In this document: positions 12,849 to 30,075 of the stretch, piece after piece
Numbering within the stretch: position 1 is the first letter of the stretch
Layout: every line of letters starts with the position of its first letter
Assembly (NCBI GenBank): GCA_003640385.1
Contig: RCAB01000641.1
Coordinates: forward strand, 1 to 30,221
Length of the DNA stretch: 30,221 nucleotides
Reading direction: 5' to 3'
Source: Setaria digitata
Taxonomy: Eukaryota; Nematoda; Chromadorea; Rhabditida; Setariidae
Notes under the pieces: generated by a model
What the model was told of the DNA's origin: nothing
Database searches by the model: none
What the model saw: the letters and a program-made list of their open reading frames with translations, nothing else
Program-made: the position numbers and the translations under genes

Positions 12849-13124
12849 ACTGCTTAGAAATTTTATTCTTTAGTTGAATGACATTTATTGTTAAATTTTG
12901 TATTTTACGTTTTACTTACTTCACTATTGATTTACCATATACCGAGATGAATTTTAGTCGAGAAGCGAAGTTTTTCAAATAATCGGTTGTTCCAGTAATC
13001 CTTTGTGCTTTTCTTTCTGGCATTTTCTTAGATTGTTTACACATTTATTTATATTATTAAATCTTGAATATAAAAGAAAAATAGTTGCATCTGTTTTTCT
13101 TATTTGTTCCGAACCAGTTATTTC

Positions 13125-13135
13125 TGTTGTTTCAG
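13125..13135 (+). promoter_or_regulatory. Candidate trans-splice acceptor before IDE
   Basis: GTTGTTTCAG ends at 13135, 37 bases before the IDE ATG at 13173. The TTTCAG consensus and short distance fit a spliced-leader acceptor, which is common in nematodes. No transcript evidence is available here. Confidence 0.4.
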
Positions 13136-13172
13136 AAATTTATTTTTCTTGAACATCCGATATCTTTCATCG

Positions 13173-16100
13173 ATGGCTTCGTCAAAAAATGTCCAAGCTG
13201 ATGTGATTTCGCAGCGGTGCGATGATATCGTCAAATCGAAGGAGGACAAAAGAGAAGTTGGCGATTGAGTTGCATTGCATATGTTTATTTACGGGGGTTT
13301 TGTAAATTTGCTTTTGTAAAGTGCTTGTAATATTTATAATTTAGGTTTTACCGTGCGAATTAATTTACTGCTTGAAAAATTTTTTTCTCATATTTTAGTA
13401 TCGAGGATTAGAGCTCACAAATGGTCTTCGTGTTCTTTTGATTTCGGATCCAAAAACAGACAAAAGTGCAGCATCAATGGACGTCAATGTCGGTGTGTTA
13501 TCATATTCACTTTATTTTTTTTTTTTTTTTTTCAATTGCTGGTGCATTGTTTACAATTTTATTCAAGTCAAACGAAATTTTTTTCCTTCGTTTTTTAATT
13601 TAGAAAATTTCTCTGGTATGTTTGCATTATCACTGGTTTTTATTGTTTTAGGCAGTCACACTACTGAAACATACTGTACATTTTAGGACATCTGATGGAT
13701 CCATGGAATTTGCCTGGACTAGCTCATTTTTGTGAGCATATGCTGTTCTTGGGTACCGATAAATATCCATCAGAAAATGAATACAGTAAATTTATTTCAT
13801 CGCATGGTGGAATTACAAATGCTTATACTGCTACCGATCATACAAACTACCATTTCGACATCGCACCTGAACATTTAAATGTATTTCATTTCTTCAGTGA
13901 TTTCGGGAGATTTTAATTTTACTTCTTATTTGAAATATCTGAAGTTCTGCAAAATTTCCACATTGGAATACTTGTTGTGCATATGAAGTTGTTATTGAAT
14001 ACTCTGTCTTTTGCATGTTTTTTTTTAGTAGTTTCATTCACACATGCATGTTACTCGATTAAATCTTTTCAATTTTTTAGGGCGCTCTTGACAGATTCGT
14101 ACAATTCTTCCTTTGTCCGCAGTTTACGGAAAGTGCTACTGAACGCGAAGTACGAGCTGTTGATTCGGAATTTTCTAACAGTCTTTTCAACGACCAGTGG
14201 CGTATGTTGCAAGTTGAACGGTAAGGTGAACGGTAAACATATATATATATATATGTTTTTTTATATATATATATATTTTATATATTACCGTTTTATATGT
14301 ATATATATATATATAAACTATAAAAACTCGTGCTTGAAAGTCAAAGTTTTTCGATATAGTGTAGATTTATCAAATTTATACCTTATTGCTCGTCAAGGAG
14401 AAGATATGAAACTTTAATTTAAACCAGTACTTTTTTTCATGCGCGCTATATAATTGTGATAGCAGAGCAAGGAATTTTTTATCATTATAAATGGAGTTTA
14501 TAAGAATTTCTACAAAATCATGTTCCTAAGGACTAGGGAAGTGAAATTTCATTAAAATAAGTAACCACTTCCAAAGAAAGTCTTATCTTCCTTAAAGCGT
14601 TTTATTTCAGATCATTATCCAAGCCGTCTCATGATTATGGCAAGTTTGGTACTGGTAACCGTACGACGCTTATGGTTGAGGCCCTAAAAAATGGAATTGA
14701 ACCACGTGAAGCTCTTCTGGAATTCCACAAAACATATTACTCATCAGACATGTAAGTATACTCCTTTTTGCGGAATATGATTTGTAAGATTTCGGAAAGG
14801 TAATAAATCTTTTTCTGTAGATTTCCTTAATGAATTATTCCTCTTTATCATCTTGGGTCTTTTTTAAGGAACTATAAAACAATTTTTAAATGTAAAAAAA
14901 TTCACTTTAAAAGAAGCTTTTTCCAGAATGTCACTTGCTATCTTGGGTAAGGAGCCATTAGATCAGTTAGAAGAAATGGTTACATCGCTTAGTTTTGGGA
15001 GTATCGAGAAGAAAAATGTATCAAGGAAAACTTGGAATGAAGGACCATATGGTGAGGAACAGTTGGGTGTTAAAGTTGAGGTGCGATGTTTTTCTGAATC
15101 ATACTGTTAATTAATGATGACTTGTACTTGAATGGTACTAGTGTATTACAGAAAATTTTCCCATTTTATTTGTTTTTCTAGTATTATCTTGTCTTTAAAG
15201 ATTCACGACTGACAAGGATTTTATATTTTTTGGAGTGTTTGAAATGTGGATATGCTTGTCAATATTTCAGCTGGTACCTGTGAAAGACCTGAGATATTTG
15301 ACTATGACTTTTCCAATTCCCGATTACCGAGATGATTATCGGTCTTGGCCCGCCCATTATGTTTGTGAGTTCGTTCTTGATTTGCATTGTTTTTCTCTTC
15401 TGCTCTTTAAAGTAAAATTTCACAATGCACTCGTTTTTAACAATTTTTCAAGTGCTATAAGTTAAGGAAATCGAAAACAAGACATGATTTTTCAGTGACC
15501 AATTTTTTCATGATTTTGTTTGACCTATATTAAATTAGAAAAAATTGTGCTTTTCAGTATTTAATAATAGTAAATTTAGTGAGGAATGGTTTACATGATT
15601 ACTGCAGTTGCTAACTGCTAGATTTTTGCAGCACACTTGATAGGCCATGAAGGCCCAGGATCATTGTTATCTGAGCTCAAAAGACGTGGGTGGGTTAATT
15701 CATTGTCAGCTGGCGATCGACTTTTAGCGAAAGGTTTCGGGAATTTCAGCATATCAGTGGATCTAAGCGAAGGTTTTTTTTTTATCCCTTCACATGAATT
15801 CAAAAACAAATTTATGCTTGGACTGTAAATGAATACAAAATATTATCTAAACTTTATTCTTTCAAGTGAACACATGCTTGAAATTATGATCATTGTTGTG
15901 GAATTGAACTTGTTTATTTTTAAGAAGGTCTGCTGCATACCGACGATATCGTTGAGATGGTATTTAGTGAAGTAGGTTTAGTGAAACAGGCCGGTCCGCT
16001 AAAATGGATTTTTGATGAACTGAAGCAATTGCAAGAAATTAAATTCCGTTTCAAAGTAAGTAATTCCTCTCTTTTAGATTCAAAATAGTCCTAAAGCAGT

Positions 16101-19100
16101 GTGAAAGTGTTATCAATAGTTTTAAGTTTTGACTTTCTAACTTAGTAATATAGGAATTTCAAAGGATTTAAAAAGGAGTACTAAGAGTTAATTGTTCTGG
16201 TTGAAGTATATCCCCACTCTTATTATAGGACAAGGAAAATCCGCTGAATTATGTTACTCATATGTCCTCGGAGTTACAGCGAATACCTTTTGAAGATGTT
16301 ATCTGTGCAGACTATAAAATGGATTTATATAAACCAGGTATTTCTGTTTAGATATACATATCAAATTCAAACTTTTTGGAAATTTAGAAAATTCGTAGGG
16401 AATTTTTCTCGATCTGTAGGAATTCAATGATATACATTGATTTTCATCTGGGACTCGTTTCAGATTTGATAAAAGAATTTATCGAACACTTAAGGCCCGA
16501 AAATATGTTTTACGCGGTGATTTCACAAGGATATTCTGGCAAAGACGGTAATGTAAAAGAAAAGTGGTACGGTACCGAATACAGCAATACGAAAATTGAA
16601 AAGGCCTGTTTACATCACTGTCGCTTATACTAGAGGAGTCTTCTCATAGTTTTTTTTTCCTCTGGTTAATTGTATGCTTAAAATTTAAATTAATCACACT
16701 GAGTTGAGGTAAAAAACAAAAACCCTACAATGCAACATACATACTCACATTATTATGGTGTTTTTCTTTAAATATGGTTAATAAATCTTATATTGATCAA
16801 TGTTTTCTTTTTTAAGGATATAAAATGATATGAATTAATATGATGAGTGTGTTTATATGTATGTATTTATAAATAGTAGCTAACATTTTCTTTTAACATA
16901 CTGTTATTATTACTAGTTATAAATAATTTCATCCTTGTTAGGGGATACAAATTATAGAACTATTACGATTTCATTACCTGACGGTTTAGTATTTTTTATC
17001 ATATAGTTTTGTTAGCATTATTAGCATTTAATTTGGTAAAATTATAAGGTTTTATGAAATTTATTTGTAATTGACTCTCAATAACGTGCAGTCGGGGAAT
17101 TAGGATTCCAAAATTTTTGCTAAATAGATTCCTTGCCTTATAAGAAAAGGTTTTTAGAATACGACTGATAAAGTATGCTTATTCTCTTAAATGTATTGCT
17201 TGATTGTAGGAAATTTTAACGAAGTTCAGCAGTGCGCTTGTTCACATACCTGATTTTCTCAGGTTACCAGCCAAAAATGAATACATTGCAACTAAGTTTG
17301 ATCTGAAGCCACGAGAACAAGCCAGGTAGGGATAGAAATCGACTGGATTATCGATTATTTCAATTAGGATGGCGAGTTTCCTTATTTGTATCTTAGTGCT
17401 AGTCATAAAAGTAATGAGTTATATCTCTTCATAGCTTTCAGATTTGCGATTCATAAATGTCATCGTTTTTTCAGAGTTCTAACTCCATTATGAAACATCA
17501 TTTATCGGTCATCAGTAATTTAGAACGCTGCTAGATTCATTAAACTTAACTGAGCTTTAAAAAAGGTGAGGAGAAGAATAGTTTCATTCAGAAAATCCAC
17601 TATAAAATCTGTTTTTTTTTTCAGGAAAATACCATACCTTGCTGTGAACAACGATTGGTGTCGATTATGGTTTATGCAAGATGACGAATTCAAATTACCG
17701 AAACTATGCACCCGATTAGCTTTCAAATCTTCTGTGATGCATGCAGATCCGTTGAATTCTTACCTTTCTGCAATGTTTGTGATCTGCTTGCAGGTAACTC
17801 TGTAGAAATTGATTGACAACCGTAGCATTTTTATTTTTGATAACAGTATGGAATTTTTAAAAAGCAGTGAAAACCCCAAATTTATGTCGTATTGAAGATG
17901 TCACCGCTTTAATTGGTTGTGGTTTGCCTGTTTAAAGTGATTATACCTTATCAGAACTAGTTTTCGAAGTTATCGACATGTTGATCGTAAAAAATTTTAT
18001 GAATCTGAAAAAAAATGCCAGTCTAAACTTATTTGCAGGATGCAATCGCTGAAGAAACTTACAGTGCACATCTTGCTGGTCTGAAGTCATCGTTTGATTT
18101 GCAGTCTTATGGTATTGTGTTGCGTGTGTCTGGTTATGATGAGAAACAACGGAAGTATATTAATGATTTGATTCATCGTCTTATCACTTTCGTTCCAGGT
18201 AATTAAAAGCAAAAAGGACTGTGATTCTTCCTTGTTTCACTAGTAACTCTTTCACGAGACGCTTTTTTTTAGATTATTTCGAGTTGCGGATGTAATAAAG
18301 GAGCTTATTCAATTTTATATTAGTGTATCTTTCATTTTGGTTTATGTTGCTTGAAATTGTTGTCAGGTTACCTCAGATTTTTGTAGCGGCAGTTATTTTT
18401 CATTTTCCAGTATACTAATTTCGTGTATTATTTAGATGAGCAACGATACAAGGTACTGAAAGAAACATTTTGCCGAAATTTGCGGAATTTTCGTCAAAGC
18501 CAACCTTATATGCAATCCCATTATTACACTACATTATTACTTGGCAGCCGGCAGTGGAGTAAAGAGGAAGTATTAGCATGCGCTGAGAGTCAGTTGTTTG
18601 TACCTAAATTTTTTACTTATTTCTCACTGAATTCATAACTACCTAATGCATGGTAATAATAGCAAAATCACAATTATTTTCCGAACAATTTGATCTCATT
18701 TCAGATTGTGAAGTTGAAAAGTTGCGAAAATTTGTGCGCGAATCTTTGCAAGCTTTGCAGATTGAAGCACTTGTTTATGGCAATATCACTGAAAAGGTAG
18801 ACGTTGTGTTAATCTTTTTTTTGGAATAAATGCTGATTTCTTTTTTTGTCTTTTCCGAATGTTTTTTTTTTTTTTTTTTTTTCAAAGAGTATGGAGCATT
18901 TTTTTTTTTTTTTTTTGTCTTTTTAATGCTGATTTTTAGGAATCCTTCGAAATTCTTGATGATGTTGTTTCAAGGTTTAAAGAACTTCCGGATACTCGCT
19001 ATCTTTTTGACAGTGAACTAGACCAATGTAGAGAGCATGAAATTCCAAAAGGTTAGATTTTATTGTACAGCGAAAAATATGAACTAGGAATACTATTTGC

Positions 19101-20502
19101 TGTGCAGCAGAAAACCGGGCTTTGATATGGAAACATCAAATCTTTTGAAACATGAAACATGAGCCTAAAAAAATTTTTGAAGTATTGAATTATCTCCGTC
19201 CTTAAATTAAACTTACGCGTTCTTCTTGCTTCTTCCTGCTAGTGTTGGGAAGGAAATTAGCAGATTTATGGAGCGTATGAACTTTACTTTTTAGGATGTC
19301 AGTACGTTTTCAAGGCATTCCAGCCGACACATCCGAATGCATCTGTCAATTATGTTATGCAAACCGGTCAGCAGGATGTCCGAGAAAATGTGTTGCTGGA
19401 ACTAGTCGTACAGTTAGCTGCTGAACCTGCTTTCAATCAGCTTAGAACGACGGAACAATTAGGTAGGACGCTGTATTTTGGTGTATTTATCGAAGAATTT
19501 AGTTTTTGTTTTCCTGTACGATTAAATGTGGCGAGTCTGCAAAATAACATTTCAAAAGGTTACCTTATGTTTCGAAAGTTTCAGGTTATATCGTGCACAC
19601 AGGCGCCAGGCGAAGTAATGGCGTTCAGGGAATAGAATTATTGATTCAGGGACAACATGGGCCAGAATTTATGGAAGAAAGGATCGAGAATTTTCTTTTG
19701 AAATTTAGGGTGAAAATTTTTTTGCAGTACTTCGTATAAAATGCTTTTCTAATTTTACTTCTGCTTCCATAAGATATGATTTGTTTTTTAGTCGGATCTC
19801 GAAAAAATGTCAGATGATGAATTTCTTGATAACGTGGAGGCATTAGCAACGAAACGTCTTGAAAAGCCAAAGACAATGAAAGCTCAAGCAGGCCGTTACT
19901 GGACTGAAGTTGATAGTGGATTTTATTTGTTTGAGAGAGGTGCTTTTTTCATTCATTTCCTTTTGTCACTGCAATGGTTATGAAACTTCCTGACTTCTTT
20001 TCAAATTCTTACCGTTCGTGCATAAAAAGTCTCTTATTATCATAGAATTAATTTCAGACCATGTTGAAGTACCCATATTACGAAAGTTAACGAAAGCAGA
20101 TGTAATTGAATATTTTGATAAACACTTTGCGGTCAGTTCTCTAGAAAGACGAAAGCTCTGTACAATGGTTTACGCTAATACTGAAACCGAAGAGTCAATT
20201 GCAAAGCGTAAGCAAACGAAAAGCGACGCTTCTGGTGATGCAGCACGGGTAAATTTAAATCTTATGCTTCACTTGCGTGTGTTCAGTTTAAAAAAAGTCT
20301 TTATTTCGTACTAGTTTATTATAAGTATTTATATTATGGTCTGAGGTCGGAAATCCTCTGCTTATATTCAGAATAAAGTTCTTCTTTGCAGTTACCCGAG
20401 CAGATAGATAATATAAGGGTATTCAAATCTCGATTACCGCTTTATCCACTGCCGCAGCCTGCAGTGGATATCAGTCAACATGTTTCGAAAGAGAAAAACT
20501 GA
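13173..20502 (+). CDS. IDE: Insulin-degrading enzyme (insulysin), M16A zinc metallopeptidase
   Basis: IDE is a clamshell protease that degrades insulin-like and other short amyloidogenic peptides. Exons: 13173-13256, 13399-13492, 13687-13880, 14081-14220, 14611-14751, 14927-15080, 15271-15364, 15632-15772, 15925-16055, 16229-16337, 16464-16603, 17210-17325, 17625-17793, 18039-18198, 18436-18588, 18705-18796, 18940-19051, 19295-19462, 19585-19709, 19792-19939, 20058-20248 and 20392-20502. All phases close, giving 988 residues against 1019 in human IDE. The inverted zinc motif HFCEH is at residues 73-77, with catalytic Glu76. Glu154 (VDSEF) is the third zinc ligand and Glu147 is also kept. [15 protein letters not shown], and Arg792 and Tyr799 of the C-terminal catalytic half (LRTTEQLGY), match human Arg824 and Tyr831. 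The human mitochondrial leader and the C-terminal peroxisomal AKL signal are both absent, so a cytosolic location is likely. The exon 11 donor is GC rather than GT (16604). Confidence 0.95.
14238..14315. repeat. AT microsatellite in IDE intron 4
   Basis: Blocks of alternating AT/TA interrupted by GTTTTTTT and ACCGTTTT lie directly after the exon 4 donor. The tract is probably length-variable. It has no coding content; the open frame 13977-14417 crossing it combines exon 4 in the wrong frame with this repeat. Confidence 0.8.
16604..17209 (+). other. IDE intron 11 with an apparent GC-AG boundary
   Basis: The protein alignment requires exon 11 to end ...KIEK and exon 12 to start EILTKF, the same spacing as human IDE (YGTQY followed by 13 residues to KKW). 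The genomic sequence at the junction is GAAAAG|GCCTGT, and the acceptor is GATTGTAG ending at 17209. The nearby GT donors (16608 and 16620) would create an immediate TGA stop with this acceptor. Confidence 0.6.
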
Positions 20503-20880
20503 TATTCAAGCAGATATCCATTCATTCATTCCGAAATTCTTTGTTTTTCGATAGAAATTGTTGTGATTTTTAGTCTTCGCTGGAGAATTGCTTTTTTCTT
20601 TAACGTACCCATTTCCAAGCAATATGCTTGAAATGCGCTAGCATCAAAAAGTTTTAAAAATTTCAGAACTTTTTCTTTTTCCACTTTTTTTCTTTTCGTT
20701 GTTCTTACCTTGAATTCCCACTGCGTAGGAAATCAGAGAATTTTTTAAATTGTGTTTTTTTTTTCTTTTTTTTTTTGTATTACGCTTTACAGTTATCATT
20801 ACTTTTATTTATGGATTATTTCAGTCCTTGGGAGACTGATGAATTTCTTTCGATGGTTTTATGTATTGTCGAGATTACAG

Positions 20881-21066
20881 TCATAGACATAATTCATCTT
20901 CTGTTACTGATTCATTTACATATCGGAACATCCTTTCATTAACACTTTGATAATAACGAGATCGCCAGTTATTATTGTGGCCTTTTTGTTGACAAAACTT
21001 ACAATTCTTAGAATCATTAAGGCGCAAAAAATGACAGTACCTTTTTGGTTTGCTTGAAGATTGCAT
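20881..21066 (-). pseudogene. Decayed zinc-knuckle ORF, possible retroelement Gag remnant
   Basis: A minus-strand open frame reads through a CKFCQQKGH segment (Cys codons at 21003-21001 and 20994-20992, His at 20979-20977), followed by SVNER. This resembles the CCHC knuckle and following helix of BEL/Pao-type LTR retrotransposon Gag proteins. The final Cys of CX2CX4HX4C is missing: Trp and Arg occupy the expected places. No protease, reverse transcriptase, integrase or LTR is visible nearby. The frame is open upstream to about 21104 without a Met. If real, it is a short dead fragment; chance similarity remains possible. Confidence 0.3.
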
Positions 21067-21254
21067 AGAATTTGCATGTTGTCGTGCTTTTGTATTTTTG
21101 TATTGTTAAACCTTTGCTATACTGCATTAAAGCATATTAGCAGCAGAATGGAGCGTGTCGTAAAGTTTATCAAATATTTCATTTTTTTTTTTCAAACATA
21201 TTTATAAATATTTCGTTCTTTCTTTTTATATTGCAAAATTTGATGTTGTGCTTG

Positions 21255-21260
21255 AATAAA
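21255..21260 (+). terminator. AATAAA, candidate polyadenylation signal for IDE
   Basis: This is a canonical hexamer on the plus strand about 750 bases after the IDE stop codon. An ATTAAA variant occurs earlier, near 21125, and could be used instead. Confidence 0.35.
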
Positions 21261-21614
21261 TAATTAGATAGTTTATATCATAAACACAAAATTACGATTA
21301 TCCCGCCAGATGCTTATAATGCACATGGACATGAGAATTTGGAAATAATTGGATAGAGGAAATTAGAAAATGAAAATTTTTGAACAGAAATAAATATTTC
21401 AAGAATCCATTAATAAATAGGGGGGAAAATGGCTAGCAATTGGTGTAACGAAATACAGACATGAGGTGGAGGATACCTCTGAAATTTTTCTGTTCAAAAA
21501 AAAAAATTAGGTTTTTCCTGTCTTGCGGGGTATTATATGTTTGTTACCCTTTAATTTCATATAGAAAATATGACTTCAGTCTAGAACGGTTCAGTCTTTT
21601 TAGGCTTCTTTTTT

Positions 21615-21639
21615 TCTCTCTCTCTCTCTCTCTCTCTCT
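21615..21639. repeat. TC dinucleotide microsatellite
   Basis: An uninterrupted TC run follows a poly-T stretch in the convergent intergenic region. Confidence 0.9.
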
Positions 21640-21781
21640 GATACTTTTCAAACAGATAATTAAAAGAATAAAGAAAAAAAAAAAGGAAAAAAAAAGATGT
21701 TTTTTCTCCTCTGTTTTGATTTCACTTTCATTTTTTTCTATTTCTTAGGGAAGAAGCCAATTAATCTAAAAATGCTTGATT

Positions 21782-21787
21782 TTTATT
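21782..21787 (-). terminator. AATAAA (minus), candidate poly-A signal for the PLEKHD1-type gene
   Basis: TTTATT on the plus strand is AATAAA on the minus strand, about 140 bases past the stop codon at 21926. The distance is reasonable for a nematode 3' UTR. Confidence 0.4.
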
Positions 21788-21826
21788 GGATAAATTGTGT
21801 CAAATCTTAGTTAGACAAACACCACA

Positions 21827-21842
21827 AACACACACACACACA
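21827..21842. repeat. CA dinucleotide microsatellite
   Basis: A short run of alternating CA lies in the 3' flank of the minus-strand gene. Confidence 0.85.
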
Positions 21843-21925
21843 TAATTGAATATTGTTCTAATTTTAAATCATTTTCATTTACAAAAATAAGTAAATAAAT
21901 AAAGTGAGAAAATTGTGGGTCCAAT

Positions 21926-27031
<5,106 letters not shown>

Positions 27032-27776
27032 TTAATTGAATTTCTCTTCGCTAATCATTTAAATTGCAATCTTTCTTTGTGAACAAAAAAAAGAGAAAGA
27101 AAAAGGAAAGCGAAAGAGTTTTCTCAGAGCATTATCATCATTTAGTAAGCATTTATAATATTTTCAGATGACTAGACATCAGAAAAAAAAAAGAATTAAT
27201 TCAATTTTGAAATAATGAATTTAACAATTTAAACAAAATCATGAAATATTACAAGAAATTGTATGGGTATTCCTTTTTCTAGTTCTCGAGATAATGCCAA
27301 TCCAAAATCAAATTCATTATCTGTTTATATTTAAAAAAAAATAAAATCAACTGACTGGTAACAAACTGTTTTTAATTAATTATGTAAAATGGTCACTAAA
27401 ACGTTTTTTTATTTTGATCCAACACTTTCATGAAATGATATTTACTCATTTTTGCCCCATTTTTTTTTTTTTTTTTTTTGAATCTCACAAAATTTGTCAA
27501 ATTATTGGAATTTGATTCGATGTTAATTTCCTTTTCATTTTATTCGGCAAAGAATCCTAAAAATTTAAACAAATCTGATTTTTTGCATACTGATAGACAA
27601 GACTGTTTGTGTGAGAAAAAGAAAAATTTTCTTAATGACATTTATAGAATCATTTAATTCAACAATTTATCCTTTTAATTAATCAAATGTGAAAATCGCA
27701 TTTTAATTGTTACTGAATTTTAAGGTCACAGAAAAGAAATGTATTTATTAGCTAGCAATTATTAAACATTCGCAGT

Positions 27777-28321
27777 AACTTTCTACTCAATATTTTTCCA
27801 TATCTGGAAAGACGTTTCGAACTAACTCAATGTTATTTTTTGGTTATTTAGCTCAAAAGACTCAAAAGTTAAATAACAATTTCACAGTGTATCTTGATCG
27901 TTTAGCACCATATTACAGTAATTTTCGTAGTATACATGTAATATACTGTATATCAATTGATATTTACTATATACGGCGACATTATGCAATGAATTTGCAT
28001 TATAAATTAAAGGAATTATTAAATTATGATTAAAATGAATTTATTCATTTCGTGCAACATAATATAAGATATAAATCATATTTTACAGCAATAGAATTTG
28101 GTATGCTTTTGAGTGGTACACAAAAAAGCTTGAAAAGTCAGCAATTTTTTAAATTTTCTTTAATTTTTCTGCATAAATTCCGTTATGTATTGACTGTTGT
28201 TATTCTTGGAAAAAGAAATTTTACAAAAAAAAAAGAAGATATTTCTAGAATATGTACGAAATCATATGTTTTGGAAGTAATCTACGAATTGATGACGAGT
28301 AAGAAAGGCTTAATAGATTGA
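27777..28321 (+). other. Two adjacent open frames in one reading frame, uncertain
   Basis: About 85 codons (to the TAA at 28031) and then 96 codons (to 28321) are open in the same frame, broken by a single stop. Composition is rich in Lys, Phe, Ile, Tyr and Leu. I recognise no domain. It may be a decayed gene or chance; GT-AG exon boundaries are not obvious. Confidence 0.15.
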
Positions 28322-28887
28322 TTATCAATAGATTATTAATTATTTGTCAGCTGCTTGACTTTAATAAATAACATCATATTATAGTTATCATAGTGATTAG
28401 TTGAAATTTACTGGTGCTATTGGTTAAAGTCTAATAATTGATATTTAAGTTTAGGATTTATATATCAAATTTAGATCTAAATCATTCTTCTTGTTCGCAG
28501 CAATATACATTTGAAATGATTAGAATGTTGTTAGTTGGATAGAAATTTAAGCATGAATTATATATAGAATTAATTAGTTAAAAATTGTTTTATAGGTTCT
28601 CATATAAACAAGAAATCATTTGTGATAAGGCAATGATAAAATGCAAGAAAACAATGAAAATGAAAGAAAAAAAAATGATAAAAATTGTATTAAAGTTAAA
28701 CAAGTTGATTAAATTACTAATGTGATGGGTAACAGGAACAAAACTGATAACCAATAAATTTCAAGGACATTATTAAATTTTGGCTAAATATAAAAGTGAA
28801 TAAAACATTTAAGGTTATCGGTTATCGAGAAGGATTGAAATTATTCAAACTGACCATTGCCCACTTGGAAATACAAATATATCTCGA

Positions 28888-28941
28888 AGTGACTGGTCAC
28901 TCGCAGTAATGGTAGCAGTAGTTAGTACCCACACCATTACT
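28888..28941. repeat. Palindrome plus 9-bp inverted repeat
   Basis: AGTGAC-TG-GTCACT (28888-28901) is a near-perfect palindrome. Immediately after it AGTAATGGT (28905-28913) pairs exactly with ACCATTACT (28933-28941) across a 19-base loop. This is less AT-rich than the surroundings. The function is unknown. Confidence 0.5.
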
Positions 28942-29284
28942 ATCGATACATTGACCTAATTATCCATTAAATGACGAAAGTTGGTTGCTGTTGAAATCAT
29001 TCATCATCAAATTTTAACAATATTTCGTACAGTACAAAATATTTTCACTTAACGAGATATATATAATGCAAAAAGCTACTATGCAAATAATCCTTAATTT
29101 AAATTTTAATTCTGCTACTAAATTTATGATGTATCCATTTATGCTATAAATATGAAAATTACAGGACAACAGATGTGGTTTATTTGATAAATTTAAAATT
29201 GTTAAAACCTTATTATTTGAATTTTAAATTCATAATTATTTTCAACCATTCTTTTATCATACATGGAAGGCTTGTGAATCGCAG

Positions 29285-29303
29285 TCTCGAAGATTGGTCG
29301 AGA
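29285..29303. repeat. Short hairpin TCTCGA/TCGAGA
   Basis: TCTCGA (29285-29290) and its reverse complement TCGAGA (29298-29303) flank a 7-base loop. GAATCGCA occurs on both sides. It is too small to name. Confidence 0.3.
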
Positions 29304-30075
29304 ATCGCATATGCAGATGCATCTGTTCTATTGAAATTATTATTAATATAAGTAATTGTTAATTTAATCGATTATTTTGATATTAATAATCTTTAGCACA
29401 GTTCAGATGTTTCACTTAATGTTTTTTTTTTTTTTTATTTTCCCATGCACTGTTGCAAACTTCAATTTGAAAATGAAATTGAATTTAGCAGAATTTAACC
29501 TTCATTTTTTTTCCTTATTCATCATTCGATCTCATTTCTGCACTTGTGATATTTTTTAACTTATAATTTGCCGATGTTTCTTAATTGACCAAATTTTTAT
29601 TTCAAACAATTATTGCAGCAAAATATTCCGAATTTATCAAAAATTTACTTAATGATTTTGATTAACTTCTAACCACCACATCTTCACTTAATATTTTACA
29701 AATTCTTGAGAACTATGATAAATGAAAATTTGTTTGGATATTAAGTAAATATGACCAGAAGAAGGAATTAAATTCTATATCATTTATCATTTTTCAACCT
29801 AAAAGCATCGTTTAATTGGATTTGAAATTTGAAAAATGTCAAAAATGTTTTTGCAGAGGCTATCCTCAACAGCGATAAGAGCAAATAATTAGTCTTAAAA
29901 ATAGTCATTCATTCAGTAGCAGTCACTTTTGGTTCTTTGTTTCAAATTTTTTAATGAAATTTTTATTCTGAGTTAATACTTTAGCTAGGGTTAATCTACA
30001 GCAAAACAAATAAATGCAACAACTTGAAATTCTCTAATTTGTTGTGGATAAATTATCAAAATAAATTTAAAAAAA

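Larger units (their letters stand above)
20503..21925. other. Convergent 3' flank between IDE and the PLEKHD1-type gene
   Basis: This 1.4-kb tail-to-tail region holds the 3' UTRs of both genes. It also contains poly-T runs, one decayed zinc-knuckle open frame (20881-21066) and CT and CA microsatellites. No other gene is seen; the plus-strand frame 21461-21748 is low complexity. Confidence 0.6.

Noticed and set aside
13695..13916. 73-codon frame as a separate small protease gene
   Set aside because: It is exon 3 of IDE read through its donor site; the true exon is 13687-13880.
7990..20502. arx-2 and IDE as a nematode operon
   Set aside because: Both are on the plus strand, but 2.3 kb separates them and a CpG-rich candidate promoter lies between. 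No evidence supports co-transcription.
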